In this document: in pieces, positions 27,125-36,109 of the stretch | Layout: each line of letters begins with the position of its first letter | Numbering within the stretch: the first letter of the stretch is position 1 | Assembly (NCBI RefSeq): GCF_037101375.1 | Contig: NZ_AP029019.1 | Location: 3,572,001 to 3,636,000 of the forward strand | DNA length: 64,000 nt | Origin: Acidovorax sp. DW039 | Lineage (GTDB): Bacteria > Pseudomonadota > Gammaproteobacteria > Burkholderiales > Burkholderiaceae_C | Direction of reading: 5' to 3' | The notes under the pieces: model-generated | Told to the model about the DNA's origin: nothing | Seen by the model: the letters and a program-made list of their open reading frames with translations, nothing else | The model's database searches: none | Program-made: the position numbers and the translations under genes

Positions 27125-30100
27125 TCAGGCCGCGTCATGCGGGTTTCTGGGAGCTGCCAGCACAGGGTGGGCACTGCCCGCGGCGTGGCCCGCCTGAGGG
27201 CCGTGCGGGGTGTGAGAAATGGGCGCCACATGCGCACCGTGCTCCACCAGCGGGCGGTTGCCTGCCAGTTTGCGCAGCAGCACATAAAACACGGGCGTAA
27301 GGAACAAGCCAAAGGCCGTCACCCCGATCATCCCGGCGAACACGGCCACGCCCATGGCGCTGCGCATTTCTGCGCCCGCACCGGTGGACAGCACCAGAGG
27401 CAGCACCCCCATCACGAACGCCAACGAGGTCATCAGAATGGGGCGCAGACGCAGGCGGCTGGCCTCAATGGCGGCCTGCACCGGGCTGCGGCCCGCAAAC
27501 TCCAGCTCGCGCGCAAACTCCACGATCAGGATCGCGTTCTTGGCCGACAGCCCCACCAGCACGATGAGCCCGATCTGCGTGAACACGTTGTTGTCGCCCT
27601 TGGTGAGCCACACGCCCGTCATCGCCGCCAGCAAGCCCATGGGCACGATCAAGATGATGGCAATGGGCAGCGTAAGGCTTTCGTACTGCGCCGCCAGCAC
27701 CAGGAACACCAGCAAGATGGCCAGCGGGAACACCAGCACCGCGGAGTTGCCCGCCAGGATTTCCTGGTAGGTCAGCTCGGTCCATTCAAACGTGATGCCC
27801 TGGGGCAGCGTCTCGGCCGCGATGCGCTCGATCGCCGCCTGAGCCTGGCCCGAAGAGAAGCCGGGCGCGGGGCCGCCGTTCACATCAGCGGCAAGGTAGC
27901 CGTTGTAGCGCATGGCGCGTTCAGGGCCAAAGCTGGGCTCGATCTTCATCAGCGCCGACAGCGGCACCATCTCGCCCGTGCTAGAGCGCACCTTGAGCGC
28001 GGCTACGTCCTCAGCCCGCGCACGGTAGGCCGCATCGGCCTGCACACGCACGCTGTAGGTGCGGCCAAACTGGTTGAAGTCGTTGGCGTACAGGCTGCCC
28101 AGGTAGATCTGCAGCGTATCGAAGATGTCCGTCACCGGCACACCCAGCTGACGGGCCTTGGTGCGGTCGATGTTGGCGTACAGCTGCGGCACATTGACCT
28201 GCCAGCTGGTGAACAGGCCAGCCAGCTCAGGCGTCTGGTAGGCCTTGCCCATGAAGGCTTTCACTGCGGCGTCCATGGCTTCATAGCCCAGAGAGGCACG
28301 GTCTTCGATTTGCAGCTTGAAGCCACCGGTGGTGCCCAGGCCTGCCACGGGAGGCGGCGGGAACATGGCAATGAACGCATCCTGGATGCTGCCAAACGCC
28401 TGGTTCAGCTGCATGGCCACGGCACCGCCGCTTTGGTCGGCACGGGTACGCTCGGCAAAGGGCTTGAGTGTGACGAACACGATGCCTGCGTTGGAGCTGT
28501 TGGTGAAGCCGTTGATGGACAGCCCCGGGAAGGCGATGGCGTCTTCCACATTGGGGTTGGTCTTGACGATCTCACCCATGCGGCGGATCACGTCGTCCGT
28601 GCGGTCCAGCGTCGCACCGTCCGGCAGCTGCGCGAAGCCCACCAGATACTGCTTGTCCTGCGCGGGCACGAAGCCGCCGGGCACCACTTTGAACAGGCCC
28701 CAGGTCACACCGACCAGCGCCAGGTACACCGCCAACATCAGCGCCTTGCGGGTGATGACGCGCTGCACACCACCGCTGTAGGCGTTCGAGCCGCGCTGGA
28801 ACACGCGGTTGAACGCGCCGAAGAAGCGCCCCAGCACCCGGTCCATGCCGCGGGTCAGCGCATCCTTGGGCTCATCGTGCCCCTTGAGCAGCAGCGCGCT
28901 CAACGCTGGCGAAAGGGTCAGCGAGTTGATGGCCGAGATCACCGTAGAGATGGCGATGGTGACCGCAAACTGGCGGTAGAACTGGCCTGTGAGCCCGCTG
29001 ATGAACGCCAGCGGCACGAACACCGCGACCAGCACCAGCGCAATGGCGATGATGGGGCCGGAAACTTCACGCATGGCACGGTAGGTGGCCTCGCGGGGGG
29101 TGAGGCCTTCTTCGATATTGCGCTCCACGTTCTCCACCACCACGATGGCGTCGTCCACCACGATACCGATGGCCAGCACCAGGCCAAACAGACTCAGGGC
29201 GTTGATGGAGAAACCCAGCAGGTGCAGCACGGCAAACGTGCCCACCACCGACACCGGCACCGCCAGCAGCGGAATGATGGACGCACGCCAGGTCTGCAGG
29301 AACAGGATCACCACGATCACCACCAGGGCGATGGCTTCAATCAGCGTCTGGATAACCGACTTGATGGACGCACGCACGAACTGCGTGGGGTCGTACGCAA
29401 TGCGGTATTCCACGCCTTCGGGCATGTTCTTCTGCAGCTCGTCCATGGTCTTGCGCACATTGGCCGAGATATCGAGCGCATTGGAGCCCGGCGCCTGGAA
29501 CACGCCCATGCCCACAGCGGGGTCGTTGTTGAGCAGCGAGCGCAACGAATAGTCGGCGGCACCCAGCTCCAGGCGGGCGATGTCGCGCAGGCGCGTCACT
29601 GCGCCATCGGCACCGGTCTTGACGATGATGTCGCCAAATTCCTCTTCGCTGCCCAGGCGGCCCTGAGCGTTGATGGACAGTTGCAGGTCCACACCGAGCA
29701 GACCTGGCGATGCGCCCACCACACCGGCCGCAGCCTGCACGTTCTGACCACGGATGGCGGCTACCACATCGCTGGCCGACAGGCCACGCTGCGCGACCTT
29801 TTGGGGGTCGAGCCACACGCGCATCGAATAGTCGCCCCCGCCGAAGATTTGCACCTGGCCCACGCCGCCGATGCGAGCAAGCCGGTCCTTCACATTGAGC
29901 ACCGCGTAGTTGCGCAGGTAGTCAATGTCATAGCGGTTGTTGGGCGATACCAGGTGCACCACCATGGTCAGGTCGGGAGAGCTCTTGACGGTGGTGATGC
30001 CCAGGCGGCGAACCTCTTCAGGCAGTCGCGGCTCAGCCTGAGAGACACGGTTTTGCACCAGCTGCTGCGCCTTGTCCGGGTCGGTGCCCAGCTTGAAGGT

Positions 30101-30382
30101 CACGGTCAGCGTCATCGTGCCATCGGTGGTGGCCTGGCTGCCCATGTAGAGCATGCCTTCCACACCGTTGATGGATTCCTCCAGCGGGGTGGCTACGGTC
30201 TCGGCAATCACCTTGGGGTTGGCACCGGGGTACTGGGCACGAACCACCACGGAGGGTGGTGCGACCTCAGGATACTCAGAGATAGGCAGACCGCGCAATA
30301 CGATCAGGCCCGCCAGAAAGATGAGCACCGACAGCACCCCGGCGAAGATGGGGCGGTCAATGAAAAAACGGGACAGGTTCAT
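27125..30382 (-). CDS. RND multidrug efflux permease (MexF/BpeF type)
   Basis: Inner-membrane proton-driven pump of 1085 residues, the usual length for HAE1-family permeases. It begins MNLSRFFIDRPIFAGVLS and has the SEYPEVAPP segment near residue 35. The proton-relay Asp pair is in IGIVVDDAIVVVENV (about residues 400-415), and the second half repeats the 12-helix arrangement. The start sequence and the GGGDYSMRVW region resemble MexF and BpeF, whose pumps export chloramphenicol, fluoroquinolones and trimethoprim. The C-terminal tail of about 45 residues is His- and Pro-rich. Middle gene of the operon, 27 bases after the adaptor stop. Confidence 0.92.
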   Translation of the reverse strand: MNLSRFFIDRPIFAGVLSVLIFLAGLIVLRGLPISEYPEVAPPSVVVRAQYPGANPKVIAETVATPLEESINGVEGMLYMGSQATTDGTMTLTVTFKLGTDPDKAQQLVQNRVSQAEPRLPEEVRRLGITTVKSSPDLTMVVHLVSPNNRYDIDYLRNYAVLNVKDRLARIGGVGQVQIFGGGDYSMRVWLDPQKVAQRGLSASDVVAAIRGQNVQAAAGVVGASPGLLGVDLQLSINAQGRLGSEEEFGDIIVKTGADGAVTRLRDIARLELGAADYSLRSLLNNDPAVGMGVFQAPGSNALDISANVRKTMDELQKNMPEGVEYRIAYDPTQFVRASIKSVIQTLIEAIALVVIVVILFLQTWRASIIPLLAVPVSVVGTFAVLHLLGFSINALSLFGLVLAIGIVVDDAIVVVENVERNIEEGLTPREATYRAMREVSGPIIAIALVLVAVFVPLAFISGLTGQFYRQFAVTIAISTVISAINSLTLSPALSALLLKGHDEPKDALTRGMDRVLGRFFGAFNRVFQRGSNAYSGGVQRVITRKALMLAVYLALVGVTWGLFKVVPGGFVPAQDKQYLVGFAQLPDGATLDRTDDVIRRMGEIVKTNPNVEDAIAFPGLSINGFTNSSNAGIVFVTLKPFAERTRADQSGGAVAMQLNQAFGSIQDAFIAMFPPPPVAGLGTTGGFKLQIEDRASLGYEAMDAAVKAFMGKAYQTPELAGLFTSWQVNVPQLYANIDRTKARQLGVPVTDIFDTLQIYLGSLYANDFNQFGRTYSVRVQADAAYRARAEDVAALKVRSSTGEMVPLSALMKIEPSFGPERAMRYNGYLAADVNGGPAPGFSSGQAQAAIERIAAETLPQGITFEWTELTYQEILAGNSAVLVFPLAILLVFLVLAAQYESLTLPIAIILIVPMGLLAAMTGVWLTKGDNNVFTQIGLIVLVGLSAKNAILIVEFARELEFAGRSPVQAAIEASRLRLRPILMTSLAFVMGVLPLVLSTGAGAEMRSAMGVAVFAGMIGVTAFGLFLTPVFYVLLRKLAGNRPLVEHGAHVAPISHTPHGPQAGHAAGSAHPVLAAPRNPHDAA

Positions 30383-30409
30383 ACAAAAATTCCTGGTTCC
30401 TCACTCCAC

Positions 30410-31672
30410 TCAGACGGCGGGCGACTTGCTGGCACCTTGGGCTTGCTTGCGCTCACCGGGCACCTCGGCCTTGGCTGCCATGGGCACGGCTTGCGGGGCC
30501 AGCACCGCACCGGGGCGCACCCGCTGCAGGCCATTGACCACAATGGTTTCGCCCGCCTTGAGGCCTGATGTCACAACGCGCAGCCCATCTACAGGGGCAC
30601 CCAGAGTGACCTCGCGGTACTCAGCCTTGTTGCCCTCTGCCACCACCATCACAAACTTCTTGCTCTGGTCTGTGCCCACGGCGCGCTCATTGATCAGCAC
30701 GGCCTGGGTGTTGCGGGCCTGCCCCATGCGGATGCGGGCGAACTGACCGGGGATGAGCGAGCCGTCGGCGTTGTCAAACACGGCACGCACCCGCACCGTG
30801 CCGCTTCGGGCGTCCACCTGGTTGTCAATCAGTTGCAGATGGCCGTTGTAGGGCGTGCCGCCACTGGTGCCTGTACCCATCTGCACCGGAATGCGCTCGA
30901 TGAGCTGGCGCGCGCTCTGGCCCTTGGAGCCGCTTTGCAGATCCTGCAGGGCCTTGACCACGATCTGCTCGTCGGTATCGAAGCTGGCGTAAATGGGGCT
31001 GACCGATACCAGCGACGTGAGGACCGGAGCCCCCGCCCCTGCGGCCACGAGGTTGCCTACGGTGACTTCGATGCGCCCCACTCGCCCTGCCACGGGGGCT
31101 CGCACCTGGGTGTAAGACAGGTTCAGACGCGCCGTCTGCAAAGCGGCCTGGGCTGCACGCAGGTTGGCATCGGCTTCACGGTGGGCGTTTTGACGCTCGT
31201 CGTGCTCGCGCTGGGCAATGGCGCTCTCCTGCAGCAGGCGGGTAGAACGCTCCAGCTCACTGCGGGTATAGGACAGACGGGCCTGGGCCGCCGCCACCTG
31301 CGCTTCGGCACGGTCCACCTCTGCAGCGTAAGGCGCAGGGTCTACCGTGAACAGCAGATCGCCCTGGCGCACCAGCGCGCCTTCGCGGAAGTGCACCGCC
31401 AGCAGAGCCCCTGCAACGCGAGGGCGTACATCCACACGCTGCACGGCTTCGAGCCGACCTGAGAACTCGTCCCACAAGGCAATGTCTTTTTGCAGCACGG
31501 CAGCCACAGAGACGGGAACGCCCGCAGGCGCGCCCCCAGCAGGGGTGCTTTCGGCATGAGAGTCGCGCAAGCCCAGGCTTGCGCCACCGGCCACAGCCGC
31601 AGCAGCAGCCAGGGCACCCGCAGCAGCCCACCAGCGGCGGCGGGGAGATGAAAGCAATGTGTTGTGATCCAT
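30410..31672 (-). CDS. RND efflux periplasmic adaptor (MexE/BpeE type)
   Basis: Membrane-fusion protein of 420 residues joining permease and channel. I chose the start at 31672 for its GGAGGAAAA site; the frame extends eight codons further but without a site. An N-terminal hydrophobic anchor lies at residues 13-32, with no lipobox Cys. Then follow the biotinyl-lipoyl half (VDVRPRVAGALLAV, about 80-93), the coiled-coil hairpin (120-185), the second lipoyl half and beta-barrel (TQVRAPVAGRVG near 190) and the membrane-proximal domain. It leads the operon. The leader contains an 8-bp tandem repeat (31692-31718), and a hydrolase gene lies upstream on the same strand. Confidence 0.9.
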   Translation of the reverse strand: MDHNTLLSSPRRRWWAAAGALAAAAAVAGGASLGLRDSHAESTPAGGAPAGVPVSVAAVLQKDIALWDEFSGRLEAVQRVDVRPRVAGALLAVHFREGALVRQGDLLFTVDPAPYAAEVDRAEAQVAAAQARLSYTRSELERSTRLLQESAIAQREHDERQNAHREADANLRAAQAALQTARLNLSYTQVRAPVAGRVGRIEVTVGNLVAAGAGAPVLTSLVSVSPIYASFDTDEQIVVKALQDLQSGSKGQSARQLIERIPVQMGTGTSGGTPYNGHLQLIDNQVDARSGTVRVRAVFDNADGSLIPGQFARIRMGQARNTQAVLINERAVGTDQSKKFVMVVAEGNKAEYREVTLGAPVDGLRVVTSGLKAGETIVVNGLQRVRPGAVLAPQAVPMAAKAEVPGERKQAQGASKSPAV

Positions 31673-31691
31673 GGTGTTTTCCTCCGTATCA

Positions 31692-31718
31692 GTCATTCGG
31701 TCATTCGGTCATTCGGTC
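31692..31718. repeat. 8-bp tandem repeat in the efflux leader
   Basis: Three full copies and a partial fourth of GTCATTCG, starting 19 bases upstream of the adaptor start codon. Slippage could alter spacing of upstream signals. Confidence 0.8.
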
Positions 31719-31937
31719 GTGTCGTAACCCGGGCAGTGCGCCGCTGTGACTTGTGGGTAAACCACGGCACGGACACGCACCCGGAAAAATGGCAGGCAAA
31801 GCAATGCCCTCCAGCCCCCAGGGCCGGATATCGAAATCTCGTCAAAAATCAAAAGACAACGCAGCAGCTTCCAGCCCGCTCAAGGGGCTGGGAAAATGCA
31901 GAAAGCGAGGTCTTAAAAAATCAGCAGGTCAGCAGCG

Positions 31938-32807
31938 TCAGGAGGACTCCCGACATCGGGTGGCTTCAAAAAACCGCCGAAACTCTTCCTGCACAGCCCC
32001 AGCGCAAGGGCATTCGTGCGGACCGGTTTCAAGCAAAGGCTCTGGCCACTTTTCCGCTTTGGCGAATACATGCTGGGTCACTTGCAAGCCCGCTGCACGC
32101 AGGCGGGCAGCATAGGCAAGCGCCTCATCACGCATGGGATCGGTATCACCCACCAGCACCAGCGTAGGCGGCAGGCCCGCCAGCCGGTGGGCTGAGGCGG
32201 GCACGGCATAAGGGTGCTCTGCATCGCGTGGGCAACGCAGAAAATTACGCCAGCCTTCCACCCACTTGCAGTCCACCGCATCGCCCGTCATGCGGCGCTG
32301 TGACGCAGAACCTACGCAGGGGTCCAGCATGGGAGACAACAGAATTTGACCCGCCAGGGGCGGGTGAGATTGATCGCGGGCCATCAGCGCCACCGCGGCT
32401 GCCAGGTTGCCACCCGCCTCTTCACCCGCAAGGTACACAAGGGCACCCTGACCACCCAGCTTGGTGCGGTTGCGGTGCACCCACTTGAGTACGTCGTAGC
32501 CCGTATCCACAGGTTGCGGAAACGGGGTCAGCGGGTAAGCCACCGACACCACCACCGCACCCGCCCCTTCCAGCAGATTGCCCACGGTGCAGCCGTTGTC
32601 CAGATCACCGGAGACAAATGCACCGCCATGAAAATGCACCACCACCGGAGCGATGTGCCCTGCCTTCTTGCGGCCATACATGCGCACCGCCACCTTGTTG
32701 CCTCCGGCCAGGTCAATGGCGCTATCCACACAGCGCGCAGCAGCAGGACGCACCTTGGTGGCTGCTGGGGATGGCGGTGTGACTGAGCGAGGTGTATCGG
32801 ACGGCAT
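31938..32807 (-). CDS. Alpha/beta-hydrolase fold protein (HSL-like) lacking the nucleophile serine
   Basis: A 289-residue protein of the hormone-sensitive-lipase group. The start at 32807 (Met-Pro-Ser-Asp) is chosen; the frame runs to 32897 with a less likely start. The oxyanion motif HFHGGAF is present at residues 58-64, and the usual Asp (GDTDPMRDEA) and a candidate His (GPHECP) are seen. The nucleophile motif, normally GDSAGG, reads GEEAGG at 128-133, so Glu130 replaces serine. The protein is therefore unlikely to be a serine esterase; it may have another reaction, a binding role, or no activity. It lies upstream of the efflux operon on the same strand and divergent from a LysR gene. Confidence 0.75.
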   Translation of the reverse strand: MPSDTPRSVTPPSPAATKVRPAAARCVDSAIDLAGGNKVAVRMYGRKKAGHIAPVVVHFHGGAFVSGDLDNGCTVGNLLEGAGAVVVSVAYPLTPFPQPVDTGYDVLKWVHRNRTKLGGQGALVYLAGEEAGGNLAAAVALMARDQSHPPLAGQILLSPMLDPCVGSASQRRMTGDAVDCKWVEGWRNFLRCPRDAEHPYAVPASAHRLAGLPPTLVLVGDTDPMRDEALAYAARLRAAGLQVTQHVFAKAEKWPEPLLETGPHECPCAGAVQEEFRRFFEATRCRESS

Positions 32808-32952
32808 GGCAGGGGCCTGTAGTGAGGAGGTCAGAGTGATTGCGATGTTGGGGAATGTACCGGCTGCGTGCCAGCAGATAAACCCGGCAAACACCACAGC
32901 AGTGTTTCCAAAACCTCAACAATCAAAACATGGGTTGCGTGTGAGAATTCTT

Positions 32953-32984
32953 CAGCGCCTACAGAACAAGTTCTGTAGGCGCTG
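32953..32984. promoter_or_regulatory. Perfect 32-bp palindrome before the LysR gene
   Basis: Fifteen-bp arms (CAGCGCCTACAGAAC and its complement) with a 2-base centre, 32 bases before the start of the LysR gene and in the divergent gap. It could be an autoregulatory operator or a hairpin in the leader RNA. Confidence 0.7.
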
Positions 32985-33016
32985 ATCAACAAGTTTCCAG
33001 GATTCCAGGAGGGGCG

Positions 33017-33946
33017 ATGGACCAGATACAGGCCATGCGCATATTCACCCGTGTCGTAGAAGCCGGAACGTTCACGCGCGCAGCAGATTCGCTGGCGCTA
33101 CCCAAGGCCACCGTCACCAAACATGTACAGGCACTGGAAGAGCGCCTGCGCGTGAAGCTGCTCAACCGCACGACGCGCCGTGTCACCGTGACTGCCGATG
33201 GTGCCGCGTACTACGAGCGCACGGTGCGCCTGCTGGCGGATTTGGACGATATCGAGGCCAGTATGACCAACGCCCGCGCCAATCCCATGGGGCGGCTGCG
33301 GGTGGACGTGGGCACATCGGTAGCGCAGTTGCTCATCATTCCTCACCTGGCGGACTTTCAGAAGCGCTTTCCCGACATCCAGCTCGACCTGGGAGTGAGC
33401 GACCGCCCGGTGGACCTGATCGGCGACAACGTGGACTGCGTCATCCGCGGGGGTGAACTCTCGGACCAGTCTCTGGTAGCCCGGCGCATTGGCAACCTGG
33501 AATTCATCACCGTGGCATCGCCCGACTACATTGCGCGCCATGGCACACCCCAGCACCCGCTGGAGATTGAAGAGAAGCACACCAGCCTGCTGTATTTCTC
33601 GCCCCTGTCCGGGCGGCACTACCCGCTGGAGTTTCGTCGGGGCGGAGAATCCATCGATATCACCGGCCCCTATCAGGTGAGCGTGAACGAGGCCAATGCC
33701 TATGTGTCAGCAGCCCTGCATGGCATGGGTGTGGCGCAAATAAGCAGCTTTCAGGCGCATACGCACCTGAAGAGTGGTGCCTTGGTGCAGTTGCTGCCCG
33801 ACTGGACACAACCCCTGCTCCCCATCTACGTGGTGTACCCGCCCAACCGCCACCTGAGTGCCAAGGTGCGGGCTTTCGTGGACTGGACGGCAGAACTGTT
33901 CCAGCGCGAGCCCCATCTGCAGGCCCATGAGAAGCGGAACACCTAG
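33017..33946 (+). CDS. LysR-family regulator (CrgA-like)
   Basis: Transcriptional regulator of 309 residues. The N-terminal winged helix (residues 1-60, MRIFTRVVEAGTFTRAADSL and KATVTKHVQALEERL) and the substrate-binding-like domain with a DCVIRGG segment are typical of the CrgA/AaeR-like LysR branch. AGGAGGGG lies just before the ATG at 33017. It is divergent from the hydrolase gene that precedes the efflux operon; MexEF and BpeEF pumps are often controlled by LysR regulators (MexT, BpeT), so it may act on that operon. That link is inferred from position only. Confidence 0.85.
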   Translation: MDQIQAMRIFTRVVEAGTFTRAADSLALPKATVTKHVQALEERLRVKLLNRTTRRVTVTADGAAYYERTVRLLADLDDIEASMTNARANPMGRLRVDVGTSVAQLLIIPHLADFQKRFPDIQLDLGVSDRPVDLIGDNVDCVIRGGELSDQSLVARRIGNLEFITVASPDYIARHGTPQHPLEIEEKHTSLLYFSPLSGRHYPLEFRRGGESIDITGPYQVSVNEANAYVSAALHGMGVAQISSFQAHTHLKSGALVQLLPDWTQPLLPIYVVYPPNRHLSAKVRAFVDWTAELFQREPHLQAHEKRNT

Positions 33947-34020
33947 TCCACTGAATACTTGAAATCAGCCCACGCGATACCCCATCGCATGAGGTCGCCG
34001 CAAAGCGTATCCTCGGGTCC

Positions 34021-34350
34021 ATGAAATCTGCACCGCCCACCGCCGCTGGCCCACAAGAGCAAGACACCGCGCTCTCTGCACAGGCCGCCACGGCACCGCC
34101 ACCCACAGCCCCCGCAAAGCAGCCCCGCAACCCTCTGCACGGCATCACCCTGGAAGCGATGGTGGTGGAGCTCTCTAGCTACTTTGGCTGGAAGGAACTG
34201 GGGCAACGCATTCCTGTGCGCTGTTTTCAGCAAGACCCCAGTGTCAGCTCCAGCCTCAAGTTCCTGCGCAAAACCCCCTGGGCCCGCGAGAAAGTGGAAA
34301 GCCTGTATCTCTTCATGCAGCGCGAGCGGCGGCGCACGGGTGAAGGCTGA
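34021..34350 (+). CDS. VF530-family (DUF2132) DNA-binding protein
   Basis: A 109-residue protein with a disordered Ala/Pro-rich N-terminus (about 35 residues) followed by the conserved VF530 domain: NPLHGITLEAMVVEL, then FGWKELGQRIPVRCF, then SSLKFLRKTPWAREKVESLY. The domain is a compact helical fold found across proteobacteria; DNA binding has been suggested from structure, but the role is unknown. The ATG at 34021 lacks a good ribosome site, and a start nearer the domain is possible. Stand-alone gene. Confidence 0.85.
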   Translation: MKSAPPTAAGPQEQDTALSAQAATAPPPTAPAKQPRNPLHGITLEAMVVELSSYFGWKELGQRIPVRCFQQDPSVSSSLKFLRKTPWAREKVESLYLFMQRERRRTGEG

Positions 34351-34518
34351 GAGCCCACCACAGAACCTGTTCCAAGCTCCAATTCACGAACGGCAAAAGC
34401 ATTTGGCACCCCTCCTGGGTGCTTTCATCGCAAGGCGCTGGAACACACGACAGGCCCCGGGCACAGTGACATCCACGGAAGGCATTTCGCCAGCCGATGA
34501 CAGACACAGGAGCCTATC

Positions 34519-34860
34519 GTGCAGCTTTTCGCCTCTATCCCCTCATCGTTTCAAAACACCGTTGTGCGCCACACACTGGCTTGCGCCGCAGGCCTGGTGC
34601 TGGGCCTTGCCAGCGTGAGCGCTAGCGCCCAAGTCACTACCGCGCCCGATCAGGCTGCAACGCAGCCACAAACACAGCTGTCCACACAGCCCCAAGGTCG
34701 CACCCGGGCCGAGGTGATTGCGGAGCTGGAATGCGCCCGTGCATCGGGAGAGATGGAAGCGGCAATGCTGGAGTCATACGGGCTATCCATGGAGCGCGTT
34801 CAGAAAACATCCTGCGCCACAGCCCTGGCCAGTGAACGCAGCCAACCGCTCGCTCGCTGA
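34519..34860 (+). CDS. Small secreted DUF4148-like protein
   Basis: A 113-residue protein starting with GTG at 34519 after AGGAG. A signal peptide of about 38 residues ends Ser-Ala-Ser-Ala-Gln. The mature part is a Gln/Thr-rich linker and then RTRAEVIAELECARASGEM, the pattern of DUF4148 periplasmic proteins frequent in Burkholderiales. Function unknown. Two cysteines in the mature part could form a disulfide. It stands alone, convergent with the alpha-E gene. Confidence 0.7.
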   Translation: MQLFASIPSSFQNTVVRHTLACAAGLVLGLASVSASAQVTTAPDQAATQPQTQLSTQPQGRTRAEVIAELECARASGEMEAAMLESYGLSMERVQKTSCATALASERSQPLAR

Positions 34861-34948
34861 TGCCGAGGGGCTGCCCTGCAGGTGTCTTGCCCAGTCCACC
34901 GGATCAGAGGCATCCGGGGACTGAGCAAATGGCTGCCCGGCGGCAGAC

Positions 34949-35908
34949 TCAATGCGTGGTGGGCACCAGAAAATCCCGGCTGATGCCTGCACCCAGCTCA
35001 TTGACCTTGTCGAGGAACTGGGTCAGGAAGGCATGCAGGCCTTGCGACAGGATCTCGTCGATACGACCATACTGCAAGTCTGCCAACAAGCGACCAGCAC
35101 GGCGTTCCGTCTCTGCCGAGTGATCATTGGTCAGCACATTGAGGTTCTGCACCACCTCGTGCAGGCTGGCGTGCAGCGACCGGGGCATGTCGCGCTTGAG
35201 AATCAGCAGGTCCGCCACGCGGCCCGGCGTGATCACATCGCGGTAGACCTTGCGGTACACCTCAAACGCTGACACGCTGCGCAGGATGGCGCTCCAGTGG
35301 TAGAAATCGTTCTCCTGGTTGCGCTCGCTGGCACGGCCAAAAAAGTCGTTCTGCACCGCATGGAACTTCACATCCAGCAGGCGCGCGGTGTTGTCCGCCC
35401 GCTCCAGAAAGGTACCCATGCGCAGGAAGTGAAACGCCTCGTCCTGCAGCATCGTCCCCGCCGTCACGCCGCGCGAGAGGTGGGAGCGGTACTTCACCCA
35501 TTCAAAGAACTGCCCAGGGTCCCGCTCAAAGGCGTTGCCCTCCAGTTGGCGATGCAGTTCCAGCCAGGTCTGGTTGATGGTCTCCCACACCTCGGTGGTG
35601 AGCGCACCGCGCACGGCACGGGCGTTCTCACGCGCTGCGCGCAGGCACGAGACGATGGACGATGGGTTGTACCCATCACGCACCATGAAGTCCAGCACGC
35701 TGGCTGGCGTCACTTCGCCGTACTTGGCCGTGTAGGCCGGGATGAGTTCGCTGATGGACAGCAGCCCTTCCCAGCCTTCCTGGGCAGCCTCCGCAGCCTG
35801 TGGCAACAACGATGTCTCGTAGCTCACGCTCAGCATGCGGGCGGTGTTCTCTGCCCTCTCTGTGTAGCGGGACATCCAGAACAAATGGTCAGCAGTGCGG
35901 CTCAGCAT
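34949..35908 (-). CDS. Alpha-E domain protein (DUF403)
   Basis: An all-helical protein of 319 residues (MLSRTADHLFWMSRYTERAE at the start is a family hallmark; a matching FLERADNTARLLD occurs near residue 165). Alpha-E proteins are encoded beside circularly permuted ATP-grasp enzymes and predicted transglutaminases and are proposed to take part in a peptide-synthesis or modification system. Here the ATP-grasp gene lies directly upstream on the same strand, 201 bases away, but no transglutaminase gene is nearby. The start has a CAAGGAGG site. An 84-bp duplication of its start region lies just upstream (35999-36082). Confidence 0.9.
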   Translation of the reverse strand: MLSRTADHLFWMSRYTERAENTARMLSVSYETSLLPQAAEAAQEGWEGLLSISELIPAYTAKYGEVTPASVLDFMVRDGYNPSSIVSCLRAARENARAVRGALTTEVWETINQTWLELHRQLEGNAFERDPGQFFEWVKYRSHLSRGVTAGTMLQDEAFHFLRMGTFLERADNTARLLDVKFHAVQNDFFGRASERNQENDFYHWSAILRSVSAFEVYRKVYRDVITPGRVADLLILKRDMPRSLHASLHEVVQNLNVLTNDHSAETERRAGRLLADLQYGRIDEILSQGLHAFLTQFLDKVNELGAGISRDFLVPTTH

Positions 35909-35933
35909 GCGGCCTCCTTGGTCAAACAGGGCA
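35850..35933 (-). repeat. 84-bp direct duplication, original copy (alpha-E start region)
   Basis: Covers the ribosome site, start codon and about 19 codons of the alpha-E gene. It matches 35999-36082 at 83 of 84 positions (difference at 35870 versus 36019), period 149 bases. Confidence 0.95.
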
Positions 35934-36057
35934 GAGAACCCCGCGCGTGCTGCGCACGCCCGCAGTGTTGTGTTGAAAGCCCGCCTGCGGCAGGCTTTTC
36001 TGCCCTCTCTGTGTAGCGAGACATCCAGAACAAATGGTCAGCAGTGCGGCTCAGCAT
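35902..36057 (-). other. 51-codon leader ORF made by the duplication
   Basis: The second copy supplies a ribosome site and ATG at 36057 in a frame that runs through the spacer and stops at 35902-35904, overlapping the true alpha-E start region (ATG at 35908). The first 20 residues match alpha-E; the rest is unrelated. This could couple or dampen translation of alpha-E. Expression is not shown. Confidence 0.4.
35976..35998. terminator. Terminator-like hairpin between the ATP-grasp and alpha-E genes
   Basis: The segment AAAGCCCGCCTGCGGCAGGC followed by TTTT forms a hairpin with A and T tracts on its two sides. It sits in the 65-base spacer between the two duplicated copies and could partly uncouple the two genes. 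Confidence 0.45.
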
Positions 36058-36082
36058 GCGGCCTCCTTGGTCAAACAGGGCA
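35999..36082 (-). repeat. 84-bp direct duplication, extra copy
   Basis: Second copy of the alpha-E start region, placed in the gap behind the ATP-grasp gene; see 35850-35933. Confidence 0.95.
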
Positions 36083-36109
36083 AGTCAGTGAAAGGGCTAC
36101 GGCTCAACA

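Noticed and set aside
27137..30568. 1143-residue open frame antisense to the efflux permease gene
   Set aside because: Composition is His/Gln/Gly-rich with no domain, and it mirrors the permease codons. Long antisense frames are expected in GC-rich DNA.
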